Shown here piece after piece: positions 53,955 to 63,421 of a stretch of DNA of 64,000 bases. Each line of letters starts with the position of its first letter. Positions within the stretch are counted from its first letter, which is position 1. Made by a program: the position numbers and the translations under genes. Below the pieces are notes generated by a model, which was given only the letters and a program-made list of their open reading frames with translations, ran no database searches and had not been told where the DNA came from. The stretch lies in contig NZ_CP061080.1 of assembly GCF_014495845.1 (NCBI RefSeq), forward strand, positions 5,446,001 through 5,510,000. Direction: 5' to 3'. The stretch is from Aquibium microcysteis. Its GTDB lineage: Bacteria > Pseudomonadota > Alphaproteobacteria > Rhizobiales > Rhizobiaceae.

Positions 53955-55541
53955 CTAGATCCGTCCGAGGATGGCCCCGACGGCGGCCGCGTAGCGATCC
54001 GCGATCGCGTCGCGCGCGACGTGCCGGCCCGCGCGCACGGCGTGGCGGCCGGCCGACCAGAGGTCGGTGACCGACCGGTTCGAGCCGGCGAAGACGAAGC
54101 CGTCGAGCAGCCGGTCGCCCGAAAGGCCCGGGAGCCCGTCGCGCGCGGGGTCGATCGCGACCAGGTCGGCGAAGAGGCCGGGGGCGATCGCGCCCGAGTC
54201 CCGCCCGAGCGCCCGAGCGCCGCCGGCGAGCGCCCTTTCGTAGAGGTTGCGTCCCGCCGACTGGCCGAGCCCCGCCAGGACGACGCGCGCCCGGTCGCGC
54301 AGGCGCTGCGAATATTCGAGCTGGCGCAGTTCCTCGGCGACTGCAATGCGGATGTTGGAATCCGAGCCGATGCCGAACCGTCCGCCGGCCTCCAGATAGT
54401 CCGCGCCGTTGAAGATGCCGTCGCCGAGATTGGCCTCGGTCACCGGGCAGAGCCCCGCCACGGCACCGGTGGCGGCGAGCGCCCGCGTCTCGGGCGCCGT
54501 CATGTGGGTGCAGTGGATCAGGCACCAGCGCTGGTCGACATCGTGATTGTCGAGCAGCCACTCCATTGGCCGCGCGCCGAAGACGGCCAGCGTCTCCTCG
54601 ATCTCCTTCTCCTGCTCGGCGATGTGCATGTGGAACGGTCCCTCTGCCGCCTGCGCCAGTGCCGCAAGATCGACGGCGCCCACCGCCCGCAGCGAATGCG
54701 GCGCGGTGCCGAGGCCCGTGTCGGCCGGCAGGTCGCGCAGGACCTCCCGCGCCCGCGCGTGCAGCGCGAGGAACCGGTCGAGCCCGTTGCCGAAGCGCAG
54801 CTGACCGCCGGCGAGCGGCCGCCCGTCGACGCCGCCCTGCGCGTAATGCACCGGCAGCAGCGTCAGGCCGATGCCCGTCTGCACCGCCGCCGCCGCCATC
54901 CGCGCCGACAGTTCGCCGAGGTCGGCATAGGGCGTCCCGCCCGGCTGGTGGTGCAGGTAGTGGAATTCGGCGACCGCCGAAAACCCCGCCTCCTGCATCT
55001 CCAGGAAGGCGAAGGCGGCGATCGCCTCGATCTCGTCGGGCGTCAGCACGTCGAGAAAGCGGTACATGATCGCCCGCCAGGTCCAGAAACTGTCCCGCTC
55101 CGACGGCCCGCGCGCCTCCGACAGCCCGGCCATGGCGCGCTGGAAGGTGTGGCTGTGCAGGTTGGACGGGGCAGGGAGCAGCGCGGCCGCCCGGTGGTCG
55201 CCCGGCTGCGCCGCAACCCCTGTCGCCACGTCGGCAACCCGCCCGTCCGGGCCGATCGAGACGCGAACGTCATTCGCCCAGCCGGAGGGCAGGAGCGCCG
55301 TGGCGGCATGGATTGCCGCCCCGTCCCACGCCTCGTCGCACACCCCCTCCGCCGTCATCCTCGGGCTCGTCCCGAGGATCTGCGACGCTCCTCCGGAGCC
55401 GCGCCCTCCCTTGCCGGGTGTGCCGGCCGCGCCCGGGTTGCAACCCTCGGCAGATCCTCGGGACAAGCCCGAGGATGACGACAGAGCCGGGGGCGATGAC
55501 GGCGTCGGGTGTGATGACGCGGTGTCCTTCGTGGATCGCAT
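53955..55541 (-). CDS. hutF: formimidoylglutamate deiminase (N-formimino-L-glutamate deiminase)
   Basis: About 528 residues if started at the ATG at 55541 (AAGGGA upstream); the family norm is about 450-460. Amidohydrolase: zinc ligands in LLPAPSNLHSHTFQRAMAG, MHIAEQEKEIEE, LIHCTHM and GSDSNIRI. It deiminates formiminoglutamate to formylglutamate, the HutG substrate. The N-terminal ~60 residues are encoded by a REP-like palindrome (55353-55480) and look alien (SSSSGLSRGSAEG, GGRGSGGASQILGTSP). A start at 55358, inside the element, would give 467 residues and a normal N-terminus, but has a poor ribosome site. The real start is uncertain. Confidence 0.92.
   Translation of the reverse strand: MRSTKDTASSHPTPSSPPALSSSSGLSRGSAEGCNPGAAGTPGKGGRGSGGASQILGTSPRMTAEGVCDEAWDGAAIHAATALLPSGWANDVRVSIGPDGRVADVATGVAAQPGDHRAAALLPAPSNLHSHTFQRAMAGLSEARGPSERDSFWTWRAIMYRFLDVLTPDEIEAIAAFAFLEMQEAGFSAVAEFHYLHHQPGGTPYADLGELSARMAAAAVQTGIGLTLLPVHYAQGGVDGRPLAGGQLRFGNGLDRFLALHARAREVLRDLPADTGLGTAPHSLRAVGAVDLAALAQAAEGPFHMHIAEQEKEIEETLAVFGARPMEWLLDNHDVDQRWCLIHCTHMTAPETRALAATGAVAGLCPVTEANLGDGIFNGADYLEAGGRFGIGSDSNIRIAVAEELRQLEYSQRLRDRARVVLAGLGQSAGRNLYERALAGGARALGRDSGAIAPGLFADLVAIDPARDGLPGLSGDRLLDGFVFAGSNRSVTDLWSAGRHAVRAGRHVARDAIADRYAAAVGAILGRI
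55353..55480. repeat. REP-like palindrome inside the 5' part of hutF
   Basis: 31-nt arms at 55353-55383 and 55450-55480 are inverted copies with a single mismatch, each containing the CATCCTCGGG...CCCGAGGAT sub-palindrome; 66 nt lie between. The same TCATCC-type element family is widespread between genes in alphaproteobacteria. Here it is in frame with hutF and either extends the protein N-terminus or lies in its 5' leader. Confidence 0.85.
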
Positions 55542-55557
55542 GGTCGTCCCTTGACTC

Positions 55558-55575
55558 ATTATGTCTATACATAAT
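55558..55575. promoter_or_regulatory. HutC-like operator between hutF and hutI
   Basis: ATTATGT-CTAT-ACATAAT: a perfect 7-bp inverted repeat. Its core TGTCTATACA differs in one base from the TGTA-N2-TACA pattern reported for HutC in pseudomonads. It sits 17 bases upstream of the hutF ATG and 45 bases upstream of the hutI start, so it could repress both divergent hut operons. The symmetry is seen directly; the link to HutC is inferred from location and family. Confidence 0.7.
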
Positions 55576-55619
55576 AGCCTGTTTCTCGCATTTGAAAACA
55601 CCAATCATCGGACGAGCCG

Positions 55620-56822
55620 TTGCGCCGCATCCTCACCGACCTCGCCATCGCGACCATGCAGCCGGACGCTGCGCCCTACGGGCTCGTCTCCGGCGGCGCC
55701 GTCGGCGTCGAGGACGGCCGCATCGCCTTCGTCGGCCCGCAGGACGACATCCCGGCCGACTGGCGCGGTGTCGGGACGGAAGCCTTCGGCGGCCGGCTGA
55801 TGACGCCGGCCCTGGTCGATTGCCACACCCATCTCGTCTTCGGCGGCGACCGCGCCCGCGAGTTCGAACTGCGGCTCCAGGGCGCGACCTACGAGGAGAT
55901 CGCGCGGGCCGGCGGCGGCATCGTCTCCACCGTCGCCGCCACGCGCGCGCTGTCGGAGGACGACCTTGTCGCCGCCGCGCTGCCGCGGCTCGACCGGCTC
56001 ATCGCCGAGGGCGTCGGAACCGTCGAGATCAAGTCGGGCTACGGCCTCACCGTCGACGACGAACTGAAGATGCTGCGCGCCGCCCGCCGCCTGGGCGAAT
56101 TGCGCCCCGTGCGCGTGAATACCAGCTACCTCGGCGCCCATGCCGTGCCGGCCGAATACAAGGGCCGATCCGACGCCTATCTCGACGAGGTGGTGCTGCC
56201 TGGCCTCGATGCCGCGCATGCCGCAGGCCTTGCCGATGCGGTCGACGGCTTCTGCGAGGGCATCGCCTTCTCGCCGGCCCAGATCGCCCGGGTCTTCGAT
56301 CGCGCCGCGGTCCTCGGCCTGCCGGTCAAGCTGCATGCCGAGCAGCTCTCCGACCTCGGCGGCGCGAAGCTCGCGGCCTTCTGTGGCGCGCTGTCGGCCG
56401 ATCATCTCGAATATCTGGGCGACGATGGCGTTTCCGCCATGGCCGCGGCGGGCACGGTCGCCGTCCTCCTCCCCGGCGCCTTCTACTTCCTGCGCGAGAC
56501 CAGGCTGCCGCCGGTGGCCGCCCTGCGCGAGGCCCGCGTGCCCATCGCGCTCGCGACCGACTGCAATCCCGGCTCCTCGCCGATGACCTCGCTGCTTCTG
56601 GCCATGAACATGGGCTGCACCTTCTTCCGCCTGACGCCCGAGGAAGCGCTCGCCGGCGTCACCCGCAACGCCGCCCGCGCCCTCGGCCTCGCCGACGAGA
56701 TCGGCACCATCGCCCCCGGCAAGCGCGCCGAACTCGCCATCTGGGACGTCGCGCATCCGGCCGAACTGGCCTACCGCATCGGCTTCAATCCGCTGTACCG
56801 GAGGATCGTTGAACATGAATGA
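55620..56822 (+). CDS. hutI: imidazolonepropionase
   Basis: 400-residue metal-dependent amidohydrolase opening imidazolonepropionate to formiminoglutamate. It starts at a TTG (55620); no in-frame ATG exists upstream of it, and the next ATG would remove the first strand ([13 protein letters not shown]). Zinc and active-site motifs: [38 protein letters not shown] and [11 protein letters not shown]-terminal [13 protein letters not shown] is typical. First gene of the plus-strand hut operon hutI-hutH-hutG-hutU. Confidence 0.95.
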   Translation: MRRILTDLAIATMQPDAAPYGLVSGGAVGVEDGRIAFVGPQDDIPADWRGVGTEAFGGRLMTPALVDCHTHLVFGGDRAREFELRLQGATYEEIARAGGGIVSTVAATRALSEDDLVAAALPRLDRLIAEGVGTVEIKSGYGLTVDDELKMLRAARRLGELRPVRVNTSYLGAHAVPAEYKGRSDAYLDEVVLPGLDAAHAAGLADAVDGFCEGIAFSPAQIARVFDRAAVLGLPVKLHAEQLSDLGGAKLAAFCGALSADHLEYLGDDGVSAMAAAGTVAVLLPGAFYFLRETRLPPVAALREARVPIALATDCNPGSSPMTSLLLAMNMGCTFFRLTPEEALAGVTRNAARALGLADEIGTIAPGKRAELAIWDVAHPAELAYRIGFNPLYRRIVEHE

Positions 56823-56835
56823 CGGTTGCGCTCTG

Positions 56836-56999
56836 TCGCGCCCCCCTCTGCCCTGCCGGGCATCTCCCCCACGAGGGGGGAGATCGGCCGTCGCCGCGGC
56901 TTTCGCCAATCCCGAACGGCGCAGGAGATGCGCCGGCACTCGAGCTGCCGATCTCCCCCCTCGTGGGGGAGATGCCCGGCAGGGCAGAGGGGGGCGCGA
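56836..56999. repeat. perfect 53-nt inverted repeat between hutI and hutH
   Basis: The 225-base gap holds two arms of 53 nt, 56836-56888 and 56947-56999, that are exact reverse complements, with a 58-nt loop. The arms are built of C-tract/G-tract blocks (CCCCCCTCTGCCCTGCCGGG at the outer end). In RNA this would be an extremely stable hairpin between the hutI stop and the hutH ribosome site, and could cause partial termination or RNase processing. The DNA element looks like an inserted mobile palindrome. Confidence 0.92.
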
Positions 57000-57047
57000 A
57001 GGAACGGGAGGGTTCGATCGCTGTCGATCGGCGGCTGGAGTCCCATC

Positions 57048-58580
57048 ATGATCACCCTCCACCCCGGCGCCGTCCCGCTCGCCACCCTCGAACGCCTCTA
57101 CCGCTCGCCCGAGCCCGCCCGCCTCGACGACGCCTTCCGTCCCGGCATCGCGGCCGCCGCCGCGCGCATCGCCGAAATCGCCGGCGGGTCGGCGGCCGTC
57201 TACGGCATCAACACCGGCTTCGGGAAACTCGCCAGCGTGCGCATCGCGGCCGGGGACGTCGCCACCCTGCAGCGCAACCTGATCCTGTCGCATTGCTGCG
57301 GCGTCGGGCAGCCGCTGCCGGCCGACGTCGTGCGGCTGATCATGGCGCTGAAGCTCGTCTCGCTCGGCCGCGGTGCCTCGGGTGTCCGACCGGCGACGGT
57401 CGACCTCATCGAGGCGATGCTCGCGCGCGGCATCATCCCCGTCATCCCCGAAAAGGGCTCCGTCGGCGCCTCGGGCGATCTCGCGCCCCTTGCCCACATG
57501 ACCGCGGCGATGATCGGCGAGGGCGAGGCTTTCCTCGAGGGCGTCCGCATGCCCGCCGCCGCCGCCCTGGCCAAGGCCGGCCTCGCGCCCGTCGTGCTCG
57601 CCGCCAAGGAGGGCCTGGCGCTGATCAACGGCACCCAGGTCTCCACCGCGCTGGCGCTGGCCGGCCTGTTCCGCGCCCACCGCGCCGCCAATGCGGCGCT
57701 GGTCACCGGTGCCATGTCCACCGACGCGGCCATGGGCTCCTCCGCCCCGTTCCATCCCGAGATCCACACGCTGCGCGGCCATCGCGGCCAGATCGACACC
57801 GCCGCGTCGCTCTGGCGCCTGCTCGACGGCTCGCCGATCCGCGAAAGCCATCTCGAGGGCGACGAGCGCGTGCAGGATCCCTACTGCATCCGCTGCCAGC
57901 CGCAGGTCGACGGCGCCTGCCTCGACATCCTGCGCATGACCGCGCGCACGCTGGCGATCGAGGCCAACGCGGTCACCGACAACCCGCTCGTCCTGTCCGA
58001 CGGCTCGGTCGTCTCCGGCGGCAATTTCCACGCCGAGCCGGTCGCCTTCGCCGCCGACCAGATCGCGCTCGCCATCTGCGAGATCGGCGCGATCGCGCAA
58101 CGCCGCATCGCGCTCCTCGTCGACCCCGCGCTCTCCTTCGGCCTGCCGGCCTTCCTGGCGAAGAAGCCCGGCCTCAACTCCGGCCTGATGATCGCCGAGG
58201 TCACCTCGGCGGCGCTGATGAGCGAGAACAAGCAGATGGCCCATCCGGCCTCGGTCGATTCGACGCCTACCTCCGCCAACCAGGAGGACCACGTCTCGAT
58301 GGCCTGCCACGGCGCCCGCCGCCTGCTCGCCATGACCGACAACCTCGCCGGCATCATCGGCATCGAGGCCGTCACCGCCGCGCAGGGCATCGATTTCCGC
58401 GCCCCGCTCGCCACCAGCGCCCTGCTGTCCCGCGCCCACGCCGCCATCCGCGCCGTGGTCCCGACGCTCGACGTCGACCGCTACATGGCGGGCGATCTCG
58501 AAGCCGCGGCCGACCTGGTCCGCTCTGGCGCCCTCAACGCCAGCGTCGGCGACGGCGTGCTGCCGGGGCTGGAGGGGTGA
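57048..58580 (+). CDS. hutH: histidine ammonia-lyase
   Basis: 510 residues from the ATG at 57048 (GGCTGGAG upstream), equal to the family norm; the longer open frame from 56826 only reads through the palindrome. The MIO cofactor triad Ala141-Ser142-Gly143 sits in [15 protein letters not shown]; other motifs are [14 protein letters not shown] in [22 protein letters not shown] and [27 protein letters not shown]. It deaminates histidine to urocanate, the first step of the pathway and inducer source for HutC. Confidence 0.97.
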   Translation: MITLHPGAVPLATLERLYRSPEPARLDDAFRPGIAAAAARIAEIAGGSAAVYGINTGFGKLASVRIAAGDVATLQRNLILSHCCGVGQPLPADVVRLIMALKLVSLGRGASGVRPATVDLIEAMLARGIIPVIPEKGSVGASGDLAPLAHMTAAMIGEGEAFLEGVRMPAAAALAKAGLAPVVLAAKEGLALINGTQVSTALALAGLFRAHRAANAALVTGAMSTDAAMGSSAPFHPEIHTLRGHRGQIDTAASLWRLLDGSPIRESHLEGDERVQDPYCIRCQPQVDGACLDILRMTARTLAIEANAVTDNPLVLSDGSVVSGGNFHAEPVAFAADQIALAICEIGAIAQRRIALLVDPALSFGLPAFLAKKPGLNSGLMIAEVTSAALMSENKQMAHPASVDSTPTSANQEDHVSMACHGARRLLAMTDNLAGIIGIEAVTAAQGIDFRAPLATSALLSRAHAAIRAVVPTLDVDRYMAGDLEAAADLVRSGALNASVGDGVLPGLEG

Positions 58581-58617
58581 GGGGAGGTCCGATGGCTGGC
58601 GAAGGAACTCTGCACCA

Positions 58618-58737
58618 GGCACCTCCCCCTGTCGGCCGTTGGTGCGAGGCACCCGCCGGCGTCGGAGGTTGGTGCGATGGTCCCCCAACCGTGGAACATT
58701 GGTGCGAGGCACCTCCCCCTGTTGGCCGTTGGTGCGA
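58618..58737. repeat. four 30-bp direct repeats downstream of hutH
   Basis: Four contiguous 30-bp units (58618, 58648, 58678, 58708), each ending TTGGTGCGA and mostly beginning GGCACC. Units 1 and 4 differ in a single base, units 2 and 3 are diverged in the middle. GGCACC and GGTGCG can pair within a unit, so each could form a small hairpin. There are no spacers, so this is not a CRISPR. It directly precedes the palindrome/171-bp array. Confidence 0.85.
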
Positions 58738-58740
58738 GGC

Positions 58741-58835
58741 ACCCCCACCCCTTACCCCTCCCCTCAAGGGGGAGGGGGATTCTGCGGCGTCTCACGCCCC
58801 CCTCCCCCTTGAGGGGAGGGGTAAGGGGTGGGGGT
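58741..58835. repeat. 38-nt perfect inverted repeat at the start of the 171-bp array
   Basis: Arms 58741-58778 and 58798-58835 are exact reverse complements (38 nt) with a 19-nt loop; composed of ACCCCCACCCCTTACCCC-type blocks. The right arm recurs in every 171-bp unit and in the livM-livG gap. Confidence 0.9.
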
Positions 58836-59356
58836 CCCTCGCGCGATCCTCCATGGGTTGGGAGTCCCTCGCGCTGACTTCAGCAGGATGGGGCCGCCTG
58901 ACGCAGTTTCCCGCTGAACGGACCCACAGACCAACCTCAAGGGGGAGGGGAGCGCCGGCGTCTCACGCCCCCCTCCCCCTTGAGGGGAGGGGTAAGGGGT
59001 GGGGGTCCCTCGCGCGATCCTCCATGGGTTGGGAGTCCCTCGCGCTGACTTCAGCAGGATGGGGCCGCCTGACGCAGTTTCCCGCTGAACGGACCCACAG
59101 ACCAACCTCAAGGGGGAGGGGAGCGCCGGCGTCTCACGCCCCCCTCCCCCTTGAGGGGAGGGGTAAGGGGTGGGGGTGCCTCGCGCGATCCTCCATGGGT
59201 TGGGAGTCCCTCGCGCTGACTTCAGCAGGATGGGGCCGCCTGACGCAGTTTCCCGCTGAACGGACCCACAGACCAACCTCAAGGGGGAGGGGAGCGCCGG
59301 CGTCTCACGCCCCCCTCCCCCTTGAGGGGAGGGGTAAGGGGTGGGGGTGCCTCGCG
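58785..59356. repeat. 171-bp tandem repeat, about 3.3 copies
   Basis: Copies start at 58785, 58956, 59127 and 59298 (the last cut after about 59 bases). The copies are virtually identical; the clearest change is one C-to-G at the GGGGGTCCCTCG/GGGGGTGCCTCG site. Each copy holds CTCCCCCTTGAGGGG, CCTCCATGGGTTGGGAG and CCTCAAGGGGGAGGGG. Because 171 is a multiple of 3, open frames continue through all copies on both strands as a 57-residue repeat; this is a by-product and not support for a gene. The 880-base gap 58581-59460 thus consists entirely of repeats. Confidence 0.92.
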
Positions 59357-59460
59357 CTGACCTCCGATGCGTCGGGTTGCCTCGCGCGATCTTCCGCAGG
59401 ATGGGCGCCCCCCGCAAATCCGTGGACACATCCCGCCCAACCCCCGCGGAGCATCGCCCC

Positions 59461-60264
59461 ATGACCCCCGTCGAAATCACCCGCGGCTCTTCCCCCGTCA
59501 TCCTCGGCCTGCCGCACACCGGCACCCACGTGCCCGACGACGTCGCCGGCCGCCTCAACGACGAGGGCCGCAAGCTGCGCGACACCGACTGGCACGTCCA
59601 CACGCTCTATGACGGCCTGCTGCCCGGCGCCACGACCGTGCGCGCGACGTTCCACCGCTACGTCATCGATGCCAACCGCGACCCGTCGGGGACCAGCCTC
59701 TATCCCGGCCAGACCACCACCGGCCTCATCCCTGTGATCGATTTCGACGCCAATCCGATCTGGCGCCCCGGCCAGGAGCCCGATGCCGCCGAGACCGCGC
59801 GCCGCGTCGCGCTCTTCCACCGGCCCTACCACGAAGCCCTTGCCGCCGAGATCGCGCGGGTGAGGGCGCTGCACGGCGTCGCCGTGCTCTACGACTGCCA
59901 CTCGATCCGCCCGGTCATCCCGTACCTCTTCGACGGCGTGCTGCCCGATTTCAACGTCGGCACCGACAATGGCGTCACCTGTGATCCGCGCATCGAAGCC
60001 GCGACCGTCGGCGTCTGCCGGGCGGCGGAAGGCTACTCGTCGATCCTCAACGGCCGCTTCCGCGGCGGGTGGACGACGCGCCACTATGGCCGCCCGGCCG
60101 ACGGCGTGCACGCCATCCAGATGGAGCTGACCCAGTCGACCCATCTCGCCGACCATGCCTTCGCCTATGATCCGCCCCGCGCCGCGCGCCTGCGCCCGCA
60201 CCTCGCCGCGATCCTGTCCGCCATCGAATCCATCGCCTTCGACCTTGCCGGAGCCCGTCCATGA
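59461..60264 (+). CDS. hutG: N-formylglutamate deformylase
   Basis: 267 residues from the ATG at 59461; a longer open frame from 59341 would read into the repeat. The sequence [28 protein letters not shown] is the typical N-formylglutamate amidohydrolase opening. [31 protein letters not shown] and [10 protein letters not shown] carry the metal and substrate ligands. It releases glutamate and formate, completing the five-step pathway with HutF. Its stop overlaps the hutU start by 4 bases. Confidence 0.95.
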   Translation: MTPVEITRGSSPVILGLPHTGTHVPDDVAGRLNDEGRKLRDTDWHVHTLYDGLLPGATTVRATFHRYVIDANRDPSGTSLYPGQTTTGLIPVIDFDANPIWRPGQEPDAAETARRVALFHRPYHEALAAEIARVRALHGVAVLYDCHSIRPVIPYLFDGVLPDFNVGTDNGVTCDPRIEAATVGVCRAAEGYSSILNGRFRGGWTTRHYGRPADGVHAIQMELTQSTHLADHAFAYDPPRAARLRPHLAAILSAIESIAFDLAGARP

Positions 60265-61937
60265 CCGCCAACCCCCGCCATAATCTCCGCGAAGTGCGCA
60301 GCCCCCGCGGCACCGACCTCAGCGCCCGCAGCTGGCTCACCGAGGCGCCGCTCAGGATGCTGATGAACAATCTGGATCCGGACGTGGCCGAGAACCCCAA
60401 CGAACTCGTCGTCTATGGCGGCATCGGCCGCGCCGCCCGCACCTGGGGCGATTTCGATGCGATCGTCGCCACGCTGAAGACGCTCGGGCCCGACGAGACG
60501 CTGCTCGTCCAGTCGGGCAAGCCGGTCGGCGTCTTCCGCACCCATGCCGATGCGCCGCGCGTGCTGATCGCCAATTCCAACCTCGTGCCGCACTGGGCCA
60601 CCTGGGACCATTTCAACGAGCTGGATAAGAAGGGCCTGGCCATGTACGGCCAGATGACGGCCGGCTCGTGGATCTACATCGGCACGCAAGGGATCGTGCA
60701 GGGCACCTACGAGACCTTCGTCGAGGCCGGCCGCCAGCACTATGGCGGCAATCTGAAAGGTAAGTGGATACTGACCGCCGGGCTGGGCGGCATGGGCGGG
60801 GCGCAGCCGCTGGCGGCCGTCATGGCCGGCGCCTGCTGTCTCGCCGTCGAATGCGACGAGACCCGCATCGATTTCCGCCTGCGCACCCGCTACGTCGATG
60901 CCAAGGCGACCTCGCTCGACGAGGCGCTGGCCATGATCGACGCCTGGACCAGGGCCGGCGAGGCGAAGTCGGTCGGCCTGCTCGGCAATGCCGCCGAGAT
61001 CGTGCCGGAGCTCTTCCGCCGCGGCGTGCGGCCCGACATGGTCACCGACCAGACCTCCGCGCATGATCCGCTCAACGGCTACCTGCCGAAGGGCTGGAGC
61101 ATCGGCGAATGGAAGGCTGCGCGGGAAACCGATCCGAAGCGGGTCGAGGCCGCCGCCCGCGCCTCCATGCGCGCGCATGTCGAGGCCATGGTCGGCTTCT
61201 GGAACGCCGGCGTGCCGACGCTCGACTACGGCAACAACATCCGCCAGGTGGCGAAGGACGAGGGCTTCGAGAACGCCTTCGCCTTCCCGGGCTTCGTCCC
61301 GGCCTACATCCGCCCGCTCTTCTGCCGCGGCATCGGGCCGTTCCGTTGGGCGGCCCTGTCGGGCGACCCGGAGGACATCCACCGCACCGACGCCAGGGTG
61401 AAGGAGCTGCTGCCCGACAACCACCACCTCCACCGCTGGCTCGACATGGCGAAGGAGCGGATAGCCTTCCAGGGACTGCCCGCTCGCATCTGCTGGGTCG
61501 GCCTGGGCGACCGCCACCGCCTCGGCCTCGCCTTCAACGAGATGGTGGCGAAGGGCGAGCTGAAGGCGCCGGTCGTCATCGGCCGCGACCATCTCGATTC
61601 GGGCTCCGTCGCCTCGCCCAACCGCGAGACGGAGGCCATGAAGGACGGCTCCGACGCCGTCTCCGACTGGCCGCTGCTCAACGCGCTGCTCAACTGCGCC
61701 TCCGGCGCCACCTGGGTGTCGCTGCACCATGGCGGCGGCGTCGGCATGGGCTATTCGCAGCATTCCGGCATGGTCATCGTCGCCGACGGCACGGCCGACG
61801 CCGCCCGCCGCCTCGAGCGCGTGCTCTGGAACGACCCCGCCACCGGCGTCATGCGCCACGCCGACGCCGGCTACGACACGGCCCTCGATTGCGCCCGCGA
61901 CCAGGGCCTGCGCCTCCCCGCCATCCTCGGCAACTGA
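60261..61937 (+). CDS. hutU: urocanate hydratase
   Basis: 558 residues, normal family length. NAD-binding [14 protein letters not shown] near residue 175; the catalytic region [17 protein letters not shown] near residue 355; [15 protein letters not shown] near residue 490. It hydrates urocanate to imidazolonepropionate. The ATG at 60261 is nested in the hutG stop. Last gene of the hut operon; a REP-like stem-loop begins 6 bases after its stop and may end the transcript. Confidence 0.97.
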   Translation: MTANPRHNLREVRSPRGTDLSARSWLTEAPLRMLMNNLDPDVAENPNELVVYGGIGRAARTWGDFDAIVATLKTLGPDETLLVQSGKPVGVFRTHADAPRVLIANSNLVPHWATWDHFNELDKKGLAMYGQMTAGSWIYIGTQGIVQGTYETFVEAGRQHYGGNLKGKWILTAGLGGMGGAQPLAAVMAGACCLAVECDETRIDFRLRTRYVDAKATSLDEALAMIDAWTRAGEAKSVGLLGNAAEIVPELFRRGVRPDMVTDQTSAHDPLNGYLPKGWSIGEWKAARETDPKRVEAAARASMRAHVEAMVGFWNAGVPTLDYGNNIRQVAKDEGFENAFAFPGFVPAYIRPLFCRGIGPFRWAALSGDPEDIHRTDARVKELLPDNHHLHRWLDMAKERIAFQGLPARICWVGLGDRHRLGLAFNEMVAKGELKAPVVIGRDHLDSGSVASPNRETEAMKDGSDAVSDWPLLNALLNCASGATWVSLHHGGGVGMGYSQHSGMVIVADGTADAARRLERVLWNDPATGVMRHADAGYDTALDCARDQGLRLPAILGN

Positions 61938-61943
61938 GGAATA

Positions 61944-62024
61944 CGGGGACAGTTTACTTAATTCGGATTGCGGACAGTCTTCCTGACGCAATGCCGTCTG
62001 CCCGAATTAAGTAAACTGTCCCCG
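61944..62024. repeat. REP-like stem-loop, copy 1
   Basis: 23-nt perfect inverted arms (61944-61966 and 62002-62024), outermost GGGGACAGTTTACTTAATTC, with a 35-nt loop that contains a second stem (ATTGCG/CGCAAT). GGGGACAGTTTAC-type palindromes are the kind of REP element moved by IS200-like Y1 (RAYT) transposases. No transposase is present in the window. Confidence 0.88.
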
Positions 62025-62155
62025 CATTTCCGCCCTCCCGCCCCTCTGGTTCGCGCCGTCCGCGCAGCTGGCGCTTTCGGCTGCAACCCCATGATGTTAG
62101 GTCTTCCCCGAGACGCGATTCCGCCCCGGCATCGCGCCACGAATGGGAGGACACC

Positions 62156-62533
62156 ATGACCACCACACCCGACGCACTCGGCCTCGAGCTGCGCCGCAAG
62201 ATGTTCGGCTCAGCCGGCGCCGAGCAGCAGGTCGAGAGCGCCAGCGACTTCACGGCACCGATGCAGGACATCGTCACCCGCATCTGCTTCGGCGAGATCT
62301 GGCAGCGCCCCGGCCTCGCCACGCGCGAGCGCTCGATGGTGACGCTCGCCATGCTGGCCGCCCTCGGCAAGGAGCCGGAGCTCAAGGTCCACGTCCGCGG
62401 CGCCATCGCCAACGGCGTCACCAAGGAGGAGATCCGCGAGATCCTGATCCATTCCTTCCTCTATTGCGGCATCCCCGCCATGGTCGGCAGCCTGCGCGCC
62501 GCCGAGACCGTGCTGGCCGAGATCGGAGCCTGA
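62156..62533 (+). CDS. carboxymuconolactone decarboxylase family protein
   Basis: 125 residues, all alpha. It resembles PcaC (4-carboxymuconolactone decarboxylase, about 130 residues): FTAPMQDIVTRICFGEIWQRPGLATRERSMVTLAMLAALG, then LKVHVRGAIANGVTKEEIREILIHSFLYCGIPA. The alkyl-hydroperoxidase D-like CxxC pair is absent, which favours a decarboxylase-type role over AhpD. No other protocatechuate-pathway gene is nearby. It starts about 130 bases after the REP element and ends 2 bases before the dehydrogenase gene, so the two are co-transcribed. Confidence 0.88.
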   Translation: MTTTPDALGLELRRKMFGSAGAEQQVESASDFTAPMQDIVTRICFGEIWQRPGLATRERSMVTLAMLAALGKEPELKVHVRGAIANGVTKEEIREILIHSFLYCGIPAMVGSLRAAETVLAEIGA

Positions 62534-62535
62534 CC

Positions 62536-63411
62536 ATGGAGCGCATCGGTTTCGTCGGCATCGGCAACATGGGCCGGCCGATGTCGGCCAATCTGGCGAA
62601 GGCGGGCTTCCCGCTGACGCTCTACGACGCCAGCCCGCAGGCTGCCCGCGCCCATGCGGCCACCATCGATGCCGCCGCGGCGGCCACGACCGCCGAGCTC
62701 GGCGCGGCCTGCGACATCGTCGTCACCATGCTGCCCACCGGCCGCATCGTGCGCGAGGTCCTGCTCGACGGCGGTCTCGCCGCCGCCCTGAAACCCGGGT
62801 CGCTGCTGATCGACATGAGCTCCTCCGACCCGATCGGCAGCCGCGACCTTGGCCCCGCGCTCGCCGAACACGGCGTCGGCTTCGTCGACGCCCCGGTCTC
62901 GGGCGCCGTGCCGCGGGCGATCGCCGGCACGCTCACCATCATGCTGGGCAGCGACGACCCGGCGCTGTCGGAGCGCGCCCGCCCGGTCCTGATGGCCATG
63001 GGCAACCGCGTCTTCGAGACCGGCTCGCTCGGCACCGGCCACGCCATGAAGGCGCTGAACAATTTCGTCGCCGCCGCCGGCTTCGCCGCCGTCGCCGAGG
63101 CCCTCGTCGTCGCCGGCCGCTTCGGACTCGATCCGAAAGTAGCGGTCGAGATCATGAACGTCTCGACCGGCCGCAACTTCTCCACCGAGAACGTCTTCGC
63201 CCAGCACGTGCTCTCGGGCGACTTCGCCACCGGCTTCGCGCTCGGCCTGCTCGCCAAGGACGTCGGCATCGCCGCCGATCTCGCCGACGCCATGGGCAAG
63301 CCGCTGCCGATCGTGGAGGAGACCAACCGCTGGTGGCAGGCCGCCCTCGACCGCCTCGGCGGCACCGTCGACCACTCCGCCGCCTTCAAGGCGTGGCAGG
63401 GGGAGGATTGA
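62536..63411 (+). CDS. NAD(P)-dependent oxidoreductase, 3-hydroxyisobutyrate dehydrogenase family
   Basis: 291 residues from MERIGFVGIGNMGRPMSANLAKAGF (ATG at 62536; an in-frame opening back to 62143 shadows the preceding gene). Rossmann GxGxMG, substrate-binding DAPVSGAVPRAIAGTL near residue 118, and the catalytic-lysine segment GHAMKALNNF near residue 173 define the beta-hydroxyacid dehydrogenase family. Substrate might be 3-hydroxyisobutyrate, tartronate semialdehyde or another 3-hydroxy acid. Its partner, a carboxymuconolactone-decarboxylase-like protein, suggests a shared aromatic or dicarboxylate branch. Confidence 0.9.
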   Translation: MERIGFVGIGNMGRPMSANLAKAGFPLTLYDASPQAARAHAATIDAAAAATTAELGAACDIVVTMLPTGRIVREVLLDGGLAAALKPGSLLIDMSSSDPIGSRDLGPALAEHGVGFVDAPVSGAVPRAIAGTLTIMLGSDDPALSERARPVLMAMGNRVFETGSLGTGHAMKALNNFVAAAGFAAVAEALVVAGRFGLDPKVAVEIMNVSTGRNFSTENVFAQHVLSGDFATGFALGLLAKDVGIAADLADAMGKPLPIVEETNRWWQAALDRLGGTVDHSAAFKAWQGED

Positions 63412-63421
63412 GCGCGAAGCA

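Noticed and set aside
58618..58737. Possible CRISPR array
   Set aside because: The 30-bp units are contiguous with no spacers and no cas genes are in the window.
55605..58748. 1047-codon minus-strand open frame across hutI and hutH
   Set aside because: It is the antisense shadow of two well-supported hut genes and runs through the palindrome between them.
58764..59603. 57-residue repeats coded by the 171-bp array on both strands
   Set aside because: The repeat length is a multiple of three so any frame repeats; frames stay open on both strands, there is no start with a ribosome site, and the array shares palindromes with non-coding gaps.
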